From NCBI GenBank assembly GCA_025963345.1, contig JAOPUS010000354.1:1-10138 (forward strand): DNA of 10,138 nt. The letters run 5' to 3'. Every line of letters starts with the position of its first letter. Position 1 is the first letter of the stretch. Both the position numbers and the translations under genes were made by a program. Origin of the DNA: Blastococcus sp. (GTDB lineage Bacteria > Actinomycetota > Actinomycetes > Mycobacteriales > Geodermatophilaceae). Below are positions 1 through 6,569 of this stretch, piece after piece. The notes beneath the pieces are model-generated. The model saw only the letters and a program-made list of their open reading frames with translations. It ran no database searches and had not been told where the DNA came from.

Positions 1-45
1 CTCCGCAGGAGTTCTGGACCGCACGGAAGGAGCGGCGCCCTTAAG

Positions 46-222
46 TTACCCGCCGGTAACAGAGGAGGCCAGCCCGGCAAGCGGCTCCGCGACGATCGCG
101 GCCTCGCCGGACAGCGCCCCGGGGCGGAGGACGAAGCCCACCCACAGCGCGGTGACCTCGAGGTCCCTGCTGCGCAGTCCGAGGTGGTCCGGATTCAGCT
201 CCGCAGCGGCCGGGCCCGACAC
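46..222 (-). CDS. Possible small hypothetical protein, 58 aa
   Basis: A minus-strand frame reads from a GTG at 222-220 to a TAA at 48-46 and gives a 58-residue protein. From about residue 8 the codons have the G/C-rich third positions typical of this genome, with phrases such as ELNPDHLGLRSRDLEV and ALWVGFVLRPGALSGE. Upstream of the GTG the same frame stays open but loses the codon bias and becomes Arg/Pro/Cys-rich, so I place the start at 222. No Shine-Dalgarno sequence precedes it, so it would have to be leaderless, or the frame is the remnant 3' end of an older gene. The predicted protein is mixed hydrophobic with no clear signal peptide and no motif I recognise. It is transcribed away from the injection-system operon and may be unrelated to it. 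Confidence is limited by its short length. Confidence 0.4.
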   Translation of the reverse strand: MSGPAAAELNPDHLGLRSRDLEVTALWVGFVLRPGALSGEAAIVAEPLAGLASSVTGG

Positions 223-473
223 GCGCAGCGGGCGGGATCGTCGCGTGACGACGCGCCGGTCGGGTGGTCGCTCGCGTCCCAGTCGGTTACGGGGCGGGCG
301 AGGCCCGGAGAATGCTCCGCCCTCGGTCTGGTGACCGGTGCCGAGTGGCGCCGACGGCCGACCGGAGCAGCAGATCCCGACGGAACGGGGCGAGCGATGG
401 CACCGGGGATGCGGCGCACACGCAGCATCGGGCCGATCGGGACCGCCGGGCCGGATCCTGCGTGGGTCCGGCA
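223..473. other. Leader region between the minus-strand ORF and the operon
   Basis: About 250 bp in which several frames are open on both strands, but none has convincing codon bias or a recognisable protein. If 46-222 is a real gene, this is a divergent intergenic region and should hold the operon promoter. I see no convincing -35/-10 pair: the stretch is almost free of A/T-rich hexamers. I see no clear operator or terminator either. The promoter could also lie before position 223. Confidence 0.4.
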
Positions 474-2528
474 GTGAGCCCCGAAGTCGAGGCGGTCGGC
501 CGGCACGTCGTCACCGTGCTCACCGTGCTCGAACGGCTCGACGCGGCACTGTCCGCGGCCGTGGACGGCCGGGAGCCTTCCGGGCGGACCGCTCCGCGAC
601 CGCTGCTCGACCCGGACGAGCAGCCGGCCGACTCCCGGTTCCGGCATCTCGCGGACGTCTACCGGCTGTCCCCGGTCGAGTTGGACCTGTTCCTCCTCGC
701 GATGGCACCCCAGCTCGACGCCCGGTACGGGGAGCTCTTCGGCTGCCTGCACGGGGATCCGGCCCGGCATCGCCCCACCGTCTCCTTGGCACTTGACCTG
801 CTGGGCCTGACGCCGGCCCAGCGGCTGGTGACCCGGCACGTGCTGACGCCGACATCGCGGCTCGTGGCCGCCGGGCTGGTGCGGTTGCACGAACCGTCGG
901 GGCTGCCCGGTTGTCCACTGCCCGACCGTGAGCTGTCGGTCGACGACCGGCTGGCCGCCTATGTCACCGGCCACGACGGCGTGGACGCCGCGCTGTCCGA
1001 GGTGGCCGACGTCGTGCGGATCGGCCCGACCGGACCCGGGATCGACCGGCTCGTGCTCGCCGACGAGGTCAGCGAGCAGCTTGCGTCCCTCCAGCGCCGG
1101 CCCCGCCGGCTGTGTCTGCTGCGGGGGCCCGAGGGTTCCGGCCGCCAAGGGGCCGCCGAGGTCCTGGCGCAGGCCTGGGGCGTCACCGCACTGCTGCGTG
1201 TGCAGACCGATCGGCTGCCCCTCGAGGACCCGGCGCGGTTCGCCGCCCTGGTGCAGGCGGTGGGCCGGGAGGCGCGGTTGCAGCGCGCGGCCACCTTCTG
1301 GGAGCGGTTCGACGTGCTCCTGGAGGAGCCGCGCGAGCCGCTGCGGGACCTGGTGCAGGCGGTGCTGGCGGGCCAGCCGCACGCATTCGTCAGCGCGTCC
1401 GGGGACTGGCCGTCCCGGAACCGTCCGGCGCTGGCCGAGGTCGTGCTGACGCCCAGCACGGCGGGGCAGCGCGTCGATCTGTGGCAGCGCCGGCTCGACT
1501 CCTCCGGCCCGGAGGGCACGACGTCGGAGGGCCTGACAGCGGAGGACGTCGCAGCGCTCGCCGCAGCGTTCCGGCTCGGTCCGAGGGCGATCGGTGACGC
1601 GGTCGCCGAGGCGCGGAACTCGGGCGCCCCGGTCACCGCCGCGGCCCTGGCGGCGGCCGCCCGCCACCAGGGCTCCGCAGCACTGGCGCGAGAAGGGCAG
1701 CGGGTGGAGCAGCCCTACGGCTGGAACGACCTCGTGCTGCCGCCGGACCGGCTGCAGCGGTTGCACGCGTTAGGGGATCGGATCCGCTTCCGGGCCACGG
1801 TGTACGACCAGTGGGGCTTCGCGGCGACGGTCGGCTCGGCGCGCGGCACGGCGGCCCTCTTCACCGGTCCGTCCGGCACCGGCAAGACCATGGCCGCAGG
1901 TATCCTGGCCGGCTCGCTCGGCCTCGAGCTGTACCGGGTCGACCTGGCCGGCGTCGTCAGCAAGTACATCGGGGAGACCGAGAAGAACCTCGCCCGCGTC
2001 TTCGCCGCCGCCGAGGCGACCAGCACTGTGCTCTTCTTCGACGAGGCGGACGCGTTGTTCGGCAAGCGCACCGAGGTGCGCGACGCCCACGACCGCTACG
2101 CCAACGTCGAGGTCTCCTACCTGCTGCAGCGGATCGAGGACCACGACGGCGTCGTCGTCCTGGCCACCAACCTGCGCAAGAACATCGACGATGCGTTCCT
2201 GCGACGGCTCCAGTTCGTCGTCGAGTTCCCCCTTCCCGACCGCGACCACCGCCGGCTGATCTGGCAGCGGGTGTTCCCGGCCGCCGCGCCGCGCGACCCG
2301 GCCCTGGACCTGGACCTGCTGGCCGAGCGCTTCGAGCTCTCCGGCGGCAGCATCCGCAACGTCGCGGTGGAGGCGGCTTTCGCCGCAGCCGTGTCCGGTC
2401 GTCCGATCGGCCCGGACCACGTGTCGACGGCGCTACGGCACGAGCACCTCAAGCTCGGCCGGGTCACTCCGGACCGGTCTTTCTCCGAGCCGGCTGCCCC
2501 CACCCCCCTCAGAAGGAGCGCGGGATGA
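474..2528 (+). CDS. eCIS AAA+ ATPase (Afp15/Pvc15-like)
   Basis: A 684-residue ATPase of the Pvc15/Afp15 type, the eCIS protein linked to particle assembly and cargo loading in the cytoplasm. The C-terminal AAA+ module is complete: Walker A GPSGTGKT at residues 465-472, Walker B VLFFDEAD at 519-526, sensor-1 region LATN at 563-566, arginine-finger pair RR at 577-578, and sensor-2 GGSIRN with R628. The N-terminal two thirds are helical and winged-helix-like. They contain a degenerate P-loop, GPEGSGRQ at 218-225, in which the catalytic lysine is replaced by Arg and the following Thr/Ser by Gln, so the first module probably does not hydrolyse ATP. I chose the GTG at 474 because homologous-looking sequence and codon bias begin there; the frame stays open up to GTG 264, but that extension is low-complexity and Arg-rich. 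No strong ribosome binding site precedes 474. Residue 433 is encoded by a rare TTA codon (1770-1772). The stop overlaps the next start (ATGA, 2525-2528). Confidence 0.93.
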   Translation: MSPEVEAVGRHVVTVLTVLERLDAALSAAVDGREPSGRTAPRPLLDPDEQPADSRFRHLADVYRLSPVELDLFLLAMAPQLDARYGELFGCLHGDPARHRPTVSLALDLLGLTPAQRLVTRHVLTPTSRLVAAGLVRLHEPSGLPGCPLPDRELSVDDRLAAYVTGHDGVDAALSEVADVVRIGPTGPGIDRLVLADEVSEQLASLQRRPRRLCLLRGPEGSGRQGAAEVLAQAWGVTALLRVQTDRLPLEDPARFAALVQAVGREARLQRAATFWERFDVLLEEPREPLRDLVQAVLAGQPHAFVSASGDWPSRNRPALAEVVLTPSTAGQRVDLWQRRLDSSGPEGTTSEGLTAEDVAALAAAFRLGPRAIGDAVAEARNSGAPVTAAALAAAARHQGSAALAREGQRVEQPYGWNDLVLPPDRLQRLHALGDRIRFRATVYDQWGFAATVGSARGTAALFTGPSGTGKTMAAGILAGSLGLELYRVDLAGVVSKYIGETEKNLARVFAAAEATSTVLFFDEADALFGKRTEVRDAHDRYANVEVSYLLQRIEDHDGVVVLATNLRKNIDDAFLRRLQFVVEFPLPDRDHRRLIWQRVFPAAAPRDPALDLDLLAERFELSGGSIRNVAVEAAFAAAVSGRPIGPDHVSTALRHEHLKLGRVTPDRSFSEPAAPTPLRRSAG
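2511..2518 (+). promoter_or_regulatory. Strong ribosome binding site for the first DUF4157 gene
   Basis: AGAAGGAG lies inside the last codons of the ATPase gene, 6 nt before the ATG at 2525. It fixes the start of the DUF4157 gene despite a long open frame upstream in the same phase. Confidence 0.8.
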
Positions 2529-3559
2529 CCAGTCCATTCCGGACGACGGCGCCCCTCCGCCCGCAGTCGACTCCTGCCGCCGTGCCCCTGGCCGGGGCGC
2601 CCCGGCAGGACGCCCGGCCGCTCCCGGACGCCGTCCGAGCCCGGATGGAGACGGCCTTCGGGGCGGACTTCTCCGCCGTCCGGATCCGGCGGGACGACGC
2701 CGCGGCCGCCAACGGCCTGGCCGCCTTCACCCGTGGGGAGTCGGTGGCCGTCCACCCCCGCCTCGAGCATCCGCACAGCCCCGAGGGGCTCGAGGTCATC
2801 GGACACGAACTCGCGCACGTACTTCAGCAGCGCGCCGGCCGGGTGCCCGGCACCGGCCTGACCGAGGACCCTGCGCTGGAGGCCGAGGCCGACGCGGCTG
2901 GACGCCGTGCCGCCCGCGGGGAGCCAGCTGGTCTCGCCGTCGCGGACGGCGGCGCGGGCGCGACGAGCGCTGCGGAAACGGCGTCGACGGCGCCGACCCA
3001 ACCGGACGGGCTGGCCGGGGGCTTGAAGAAGCTGTTCGGGCGGTCGACCGCCCCGGCGCAGCAGGCCGCAGCGCCGGTTCCCGCGCCGAGTCAGCCGCAG
3101 CAGGCGCCGGTACCTCCCGGAACCCTGGACGTCGCGGCGATCGAGGAACAGCTGCAGGACATGTTCGCGCGGGCGCGGGGACTGCAAGAAGCCTTCAACG
3201 CTCCCGGCGTCGAAGACGCTCGACCGATAGCTGCCCAGCTCGACAAGGTGCTGCGGATCATCGGGGCGCTGTCCGATGCGCGTCAGCAGGCCCGCCGGCC
3301 CGCGCCTCCTCCGCCACCGTCGTCCGGCGAGGGTCGGACCCCACCTTCGTCCGGTGAGGGGCGGCCCGGGCCCGGAGCGATCTCCGCGGCGCCGCCCGAG
3401 ACCTCGAACTACGCCATGACCCCGCCCTGGGCCGCCCAAGCGGACATCTACATGCGCAGCCCGGTCCTACCGGAGGAGGAACCGGCACCTCCACGACCTC
3501 CGCAGGGCCGGCCACCGGTGCCCACGCCCTTCATCCCTTCCTACCGACGCCGGAAGTGA
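2525..3559 (+). CDS. DUF4157 domain protein, copy 1 (putative eCIS cargo or adaptor)
   Basis: A 344-residue protein. Residues 32-123 form a DUF4157 domain with the zincin-like HELAH motif at 94-98 (H94, E95, H98), followed by LQQRAGRV and by the Glu-rich helix LEAEAD at 118-123, where a gluzincin third ligand would lie. Beyond it are a short motif LKKLFGR (167-173), a Gln/Ala/Pro linker, a helical segment (about 201-255), two copies of SSGEGR (266-271 and 275-280) and a Pro-rich basic tail ending YRRRK. DUF4157 proteins are a known companion of eCIS loci and can carry toxin domains; no known toxin fold is recognisable in this tail. There is no signal peptide, as expected for cargo loaded inside the cell. 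The start overlaps the ATPase stop, suggesting translational coupling. The next gene is a paralogue in the DUF4157 domain only. Protease activity, adaptor role and cargo role are all inference. Confidence 0.88.
   Translation: MTSPFRTTAPLRPQSTPAAVPLAGAPRQDARPLPDAVRARMETAFGADFSAVRIRRDDAAAANGLAAFTRGESVAVHPRLEHPHSPEGLEVIGHELAHVLQQRAGRVPGTGLTEDPALEAEADAAGRRAARGEPAGLAVADGGAGATSAAETASTAPTQPDGLAGGLKKLFGRSTAPAQQAAAPVPAPSQPQQAPVPPGTLDVAAIEEQLQDMFARARGLQEAFNAPGVEDARPIAAQLDKVLRIIGALSDARQQARRPAPPPPPSSGEGRTPPSSGEGRPGPGAISAAPPETSNYAMTPPWAAQADIYMRSPVLPEEEPAPPRPPQGRPPVPTPFIPSYRRRK
3320..3364 (+). repeat. Short in-frame repeat encoding SSGEGR twice
   Basis: Two 18-nt copies (3320-3337 and 3347-3364) are separated by 9 nt encoding TPP. 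They differ only at third codon positions (ggc/ggt and ggt/ggg). The repeat sits in the flexible tail of the first DUF4157 protein. Confidence 0.8.
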
Positions 3560-3565
3560 GCTGTC

Positions 3566-4804
3566 ATGGCCGGCCGTATGGAGATGCCGTCGCGCGGCAG
3601 TGTGGCGCCGGTTCGCTCCTCCGTTTCGTCGCGGATGGCGATACCGGCAATCGAGCGCTCCGCCGAAGGACCGGGGCGGCAGTCGGGTGAGGTGGCCCGG
3701 CAACTGCAGGCGCTGTCGCCAGAGGTGCGATCGCACCTGCTGACAGCACCCCAGCGCCACCGCGGTAACCGGGGGGTGGAGGGGATGCCCCAAGGCCGAC
3801 CGCTACCGGACGCCGTCCGGACGCGGATGCAGGCGGCCTTCGGTGCCGACTTCTCCGGCGTCACCGTCCGGCAGGACGACGAGGCCGCGGCGATGGACGC
3901 CGAGGCGTTCACCCGTGGCGAGGGGATCGCCTTTGCCCCCGGGGTGTACGACCCGCACAGCTCCGAGGGACTCGAGGTCATCGGCCACGAGCTGGCCCAC
4001 GTGCTGCAGCAGCGGGCGGGCCGGGTGCACGGCGCCGGGGTCTCGGATGATCCCGTGCTGGAGGCGGAGGCGGACCAGGCCGGCCACCGAGCGGCCCGCG
4101 GCCGGCCCGCGTGGACCGAGGCCGGCGCCCGGGGCGGGGACATCGCCCCCGCGCCTGCCGAGGCGGCCGCGGTGCCCGGGACCGGTGTCGCGCAGCGGAA
4201 GGACGGCGACAAGGACAATGTCCGCCGGCTGCAGCAGATGTTCGGCGGACAAGCCAACCCACCCGCGCCGGCCAACCCACCCGCGCGGGTGGCGCCACCC
4301 CAGGCGCCACCCCAGGCGCGGCCCCCGGCGGTGGCCGGGCCCCCGCCGGCCGCCGTCTACGCCAACGCCCAGGGCGCTCAGCCGGCACCGCCGCAGCCGG
4401 CACCGCAGCCCGCACGGCCCCCGGCGGTGGCCGGGCCCCCGCCGGCCGCCGTCTATGCCAACGCCCAGGGCGCTCAGCCGGCTCCGCCCCAGCCGGCACC
4501 GCCTCAGCCGGCACCGCCTCCAGCCCCGGCTCAACAGAACTACGGCCCGGCCTTCGTCGCCGTCTTCGATCCAGAGCTCCGCAGCGAACTCCAATGGGCC
4601 ATCGACCGGTTCGAGTCCGTGGCGAAGGGCCAGATCGATCGTGGGCGCTGGACTGCGGACGTGGCCGAGCGGCTACGCGACCGGTTCCGGAGCCAGCTCG
4701 CGGGCATCGCCCGTGAGGCGGAGAAACGGTTGTCCGTCACCCGTAGGCAGACCGGCAGAGAGCTCGCCGACCTGCTCAAGCGCTTCGACCCTGCGAGCCG
4801 ATGA
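3566..4804 (+). CDS. DUF4157 domain protein, copy 2, with Pro/Ala repeat linker
   Basis: A 412-residue protein with an N-terminal extension of about 78 residues absent from copy 1, then a DUF4157 domain (about 79-170) with HELAH at 141-145 and LEAEAD at 165-170. Between PLPDAV and RAGRV it aligns without gaps to copy 1, identical at 55 of 76 positions by hand count. A linker follows with the short motif VRRLQQMFGG (219-228) and then a long Pro/Ala/Gln tract built of tandem repeats. The C-terminal 335-412 is charged and strongly helical (e.g. DPELRSELQWAIDRFESV) and looks like a coiled coil or helical bundle; it is unrelated to the copy 1 tail. The ATG at 3566 is preceded by GGAAG (3552-3556), nine bases away and overlapping the end of the previous gene. 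The stop overlaps the next start (ATGA at 4801). I infer an eCIS cargo, adaptor or scaffold; no enzyme or toxin domain other than DUF4157 can be named. Confidence 0.88.
   Translation: MAGRMEMPSRGSVAPVRSSVSSRMAIPAIERSAEGPGRQSGEVARQLQALSPEVRSHLLTAPQRHRGNRGVEGMPQGRPLPDAVRTRMQAAFGADFSGVTVRQDDEAAAMDAEAFTRGEGIAFAPGVYDPHSSEGLEVIGHELAHVLQQRAGRVHGAGVSDDPVLEAEADQAGHRAARGRPAWTEAGARGGDIAPAPAEAAAVPGTGVAQRKDGDKDNVRRLQQMFGGQANPPAPANPPARVAPPQAPPQARPPAVAGPPPAAVYANAQGAQPAPPQPAPQPARPPAVAGPPPAAVYANAQGAQPAPPQPAPPQPAPPPAPAQQNYGPAFVAVFDPELRSELQWAIDRFESVAKGQIDRGRWTADVAERLRDRFRSQLAGIAREAEKRLSVTRRQTGRELADLLKRFDPASR
4253..4315 (+). repeat. Small tandem repeats in the linker (18 nt and 12 nt units)
   Basis: An 18-nt unit encoding ANPPAP/ANPPAR occurs twice in tandem (4253-4270 and 4271-4288, one base different). 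A 12-nt unit gcgccaccccag encoding APPQ then occurs twice exactly (4292-4303 and 4304-4315). All copies stay in frame and lengthen the Pro-rich linker of the second DUF4157 protein. Confidence 0.85.
4319..4510 (+). repeat. 96-nt tandem duplication inside the second DUF4157 gene
   Basis: Two adjacent 96-nt copies (4319-4414 and 4415-4510) encode a 32-residue unit beginning RPPAVAGPPPAAVYANAQGA and ending in QPAPP-type repeats. The first 22 codons differ by a single silent change (tac/tat); divergence rises only in the final Pro/Gln part. Both preservation of frame and near-identity at silent sites indicate a recent duplication or ongoing homogenisation. Confidence 0.93.
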
Positions 4805-5358
4805 TGCTCGACGACCTGGACCGCACGCTGCGCGCCGTCATCGGTGCGCTGGTGACCGACCTGCCGGCCGACCATCTGCACTTCGAGCCGCCCGACGCCG
4901 ACTTCACGCCGGTCGTACCGGCGGTCAACCTGTTCCTCTACGACGTCCGAGAGAACCGCCAGCTGCGCAGCAACGACTGGGACCTCGACCGGCCCGGCAA
5001 CGGCCAGGTGACCAGGCGCCGCGCGCCCCGCCGGGTCGACTGCTCCTATCTGATCACCGCCTGGGCCGGCGACCCGCTCAGCGAGCACCTGCTGCTCGGG
5101 CGGGTACTCCGCGCGCTGCTGGGCTCGCCGGTCATCGCCGGTGACGCCCCCCAGGGCGAGCTCGCCGGCCAGCAGCTGCCGACCAGCCTGCTGCAGCCGA
5201 CCCTCCTGCAGGGCATCGGCGAGTTCTGGCAGGCGATGGGCAACAAGCCGCGCGCCGCCGTCCATCTCACGGTCACCGTGGCCATCGACACCGCTACGCC
5301 CTCGACCGTCCCCGAGGTGCGTGAACCGACGATCCGCATCGTCTCCAAGGAGCCCTGA
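4801..5358 (+). CDS. DUF4255 family tail terminator / cap protein (Pvc16/Afp16-like)
   Basis: A 185-residue protein matching the DUF4255 (Pvc16 N-terminal) family. In Afp and PVC particles this protein forms the hexameric cap that ends the tube and sheath at the end distal from the baseplate and sets particle length. Family hallmarks seen here are the N-terminal helix LDDLDRTLRAVIGALV, the VNLFLYDVREN segment with QLRSNDW after it, the YLITAW strand, and the later helix of EHLLLGRVLRALLGS type. The length is close to a single-domain family member. Two ATG codons stand in tandem (4801 and 4804); the first gives an ATGA overlap with the previous stop and is preferred, and no strong ribosome binding site is seen, so translation is probably coupled. 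Its position directly before the sheath genes fits actinobacterial eCIS loci. Confidence 0.88.
   Translation: MMLDDLDRTLRAVIGALVTDLPADHLHFEPPDADFTPVVPAVNLFLYDVRENRQLRSNDWDLDRPGNGQVTRRRAPRRVDCSYLITAWAGDPLSEHLLLGRVLRALLGSPVIAGDAPQGELAGQQLPTSLLQPTLLQGIGEFWQAMGNKPRAAVHLTVTVAIDTATPSTVPEVREPTIRIVSKEP
5347..5352 (+). promoter_or_regulatory. Ribosome binding site for the first sheath gene
   Basis: AAGGAG lies 8 nt before the ATG at 5361, inside the last codons of the cap gene. It is one of the stronger sites in the operon, which fits a structural protein needed in many copies. Confidence 0.75.
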
Positions 5359-5360
5359 CC

Positions 5361-6569
5361 ATGCCTCAATACTTCGCTCCCGGCGTCTACGTCGAGGAGG
5401 TCACCTCGGGGATCAAGCCCATCTCCGGCGTCGGCACCAGCACCGCCGGCTTCATCGGAGCCGTGGCCGACGACGTGACGATGCCCCTCCGGCCCGGTCA
5501 GGTGGACGCGCACTACGCGGTGGCCGCGGAGCACGAGGCGCGCCTGACCACCAGCTGGGAGGCGTTCACCCAGGCCTTCGGCGACCTCCAGTTCGGCAAC
5601 CTCGTGCTGGCCCACGCGGTCTACGGGTTCTTCAACAACGGCGGCAGCCGGTGCTGGGTGACGCGCGTTGCGGCGCCGGCGCCGAGCGGCGACCACCCCG
5701 ATGCGCCCGACATCGACGCCGTGGCCGCCTCGTCGGTGACGGCGGCGCTGGACACCTTCAAGTCCATCGACGAGATCGCCATCGTCGCGGTGCCCGGAGC
5801 CACCTCCGATGCCACGCAGAACGCGGTGCTCGACCACTGCGAGAACCAGCACCTCCAGGACCGCTTCGCGGTCCTGGACGGGCGTCACACCACCGAGGCC
5901 ACCCGCGCTGCCGTACAGGGCGGCACGCGGAACTCCAGCTACGGCGCGATCTACCACCCGTGGCTGCGGGTCTACGACCCCGTGTCCAACGGCTCGCTCA
6001 CCGTGCCACCCAGCGGGCACGTCGCCGGTGTCTTCGCCCGGGTCGACACCGAACGCGGGGTGCACAAGGCCCCCGCGAACGAGGTGATCCGGGGCGCCCT
6101 CGACGTGGCGACCCTGGTCAGCCGTGAAGACCAGGCGGGTCTCAACCCCGAGGACATCAACGTGATCCGCCGCTTCGGCGCCAACGTGACGATCTTCGGG
6201 GCCCGCACGCTGGGTGGAAAGGAGGACCCCGAGTGGCGGTACGTGAGCGTGCGGCGGCTCTTCCTGTTCCTGCGGGACTCGATCAACGCAGGAGTGCAGT
6301 GGACGGTGTTCGAGCCCAACGACGCGGCGCTGTGGGGCAAGCTGCGCCGCAACGTCGGCGCGTTCCTGATCAACGTCTGGCGGTCCGGGGCGCTGGTGGG
6401 AGCCACGCCTGTGCAGGCGTTCTACGTCCGCTGCGACGAGACGCTGAACCCGCCGGAGGTACAGGCGCTCGGACAGGTGGTCGTCGAGATCGGGGTCGCG
6501 GTGGTCCGACCGGCCGAGTTCGTGATCTTCCGCATCAGCCAGTGGGCCGGCCCCGCGGCGGCCGCATGA
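5361..6569 (+). CDS. Contractile tail sheath protein 1 (Pvc2/Afp2-like)
   Basis: A 402-residue tail sheath protein, the subunit that polymerises around the inner tube and contracts to drive it out. The N-terminal arm is canonical (YFAPGVYVEEV, then GTSTAGFIG at about 25-33). In family structures this arm interlocks with neighbouring subunits. The core contains FFNNGGSRCWVTRV. The conserved C-terminal sheath domain has VFEPND with EPND at 318-321, a WRSGALVGATP turn, FYVRCDETLNPPEV from F354, and a final PAEFVIFRI strand. The start is firm: the ATG lies two bases after the cap gene stop and 8 nt after AAGGAG. The stop overlaps the start of a second, divergent sheath gene. The standard N-terminal and C-terminal arms make this the best candidate for the main sheath subunit. 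Confidence 0.95.
   Translation: MPQYFAPGVYVEEVTSGIKPISGVGTSTAGFIGAVADDVTMPLRPGQVDAHYAVAAEHEARLTTSWEAFTQAFGDLQFGNLVLAHAVYGFFNNGGSRCWVTRVAAPAPSGDHPDAPDIDAVAASSVTAALDTFKSIDEIAIVAVPGATSDATQNAVLDHCENQHLQDRFAVLDGRHTTEATRAAVQGGTRNSSYGAIYHPWLRVYDPVSNGSLTVPPSGHVAGVFARVDTERGVHKAPANEVIRGALDVATLVSREDQAGLNPEDINVIRRFGANVTIFGARTLGGKEDPEWRYVSVRRLFLFLRDSINAGVQWTVFEPNDAALWGKLRRNVGAFLINVWRSGALVGATPVQAFYVRCDETLNPPEVQALGQVVVEIGVAVVRPAEFVIFRISQWAGPAAAA

Noticed and set aside
264..473. N-terminal extension of the ATPase to GTG 264
   Set aside because: The extension is Arg-rich and low-complexity with weak codon bias; ATPase-like sequence begins near GTG 474.
152..477. Two short plus-strand open frames upstream of the operon (152-334 and 184-477)
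   Set aside because: Arg/Ser/Pro-rich translations without motifs or ribosome binding sites; the first lies partly opposite a better minus-strand reading.
195..1766. Long minus-strand open frame of 523 codons opposite the ATPase
   Set aside because: It mirrors the ATPase coding frame; the translation is Arg/Pro/Gly/Gln-rich with no motifs, and the plus strand has an unambiguous AAA+ protein.
1811..2524. In-frame upstream extension of the first DUF4157 gene
   Set aside because: It runs through the ATPase in another frame with Arg/Pro-rich nonsense sequence; AGAAGGAG and the ATGA overlap fix the start at 2525.
2117..3439. Minus-strand open frame of 440 codons
   Set aside because: Shadow of the ATPase and DUF4157 genes in GC-rich DNA; no recognisable protein.
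4253..4510. Repeats considered as a CRISPR array or recombination site
   Set aside because: The repeats are directly adjacent without unique spacers, keep the reading frame and encode a Pro-rich linker.
6233..6565. In-frame upstream extension of the second sheath gene
   Set aside because: It lies inside sheath 1 in another frame and is not sheath-like; the PGV-type start follows ATG 6566.
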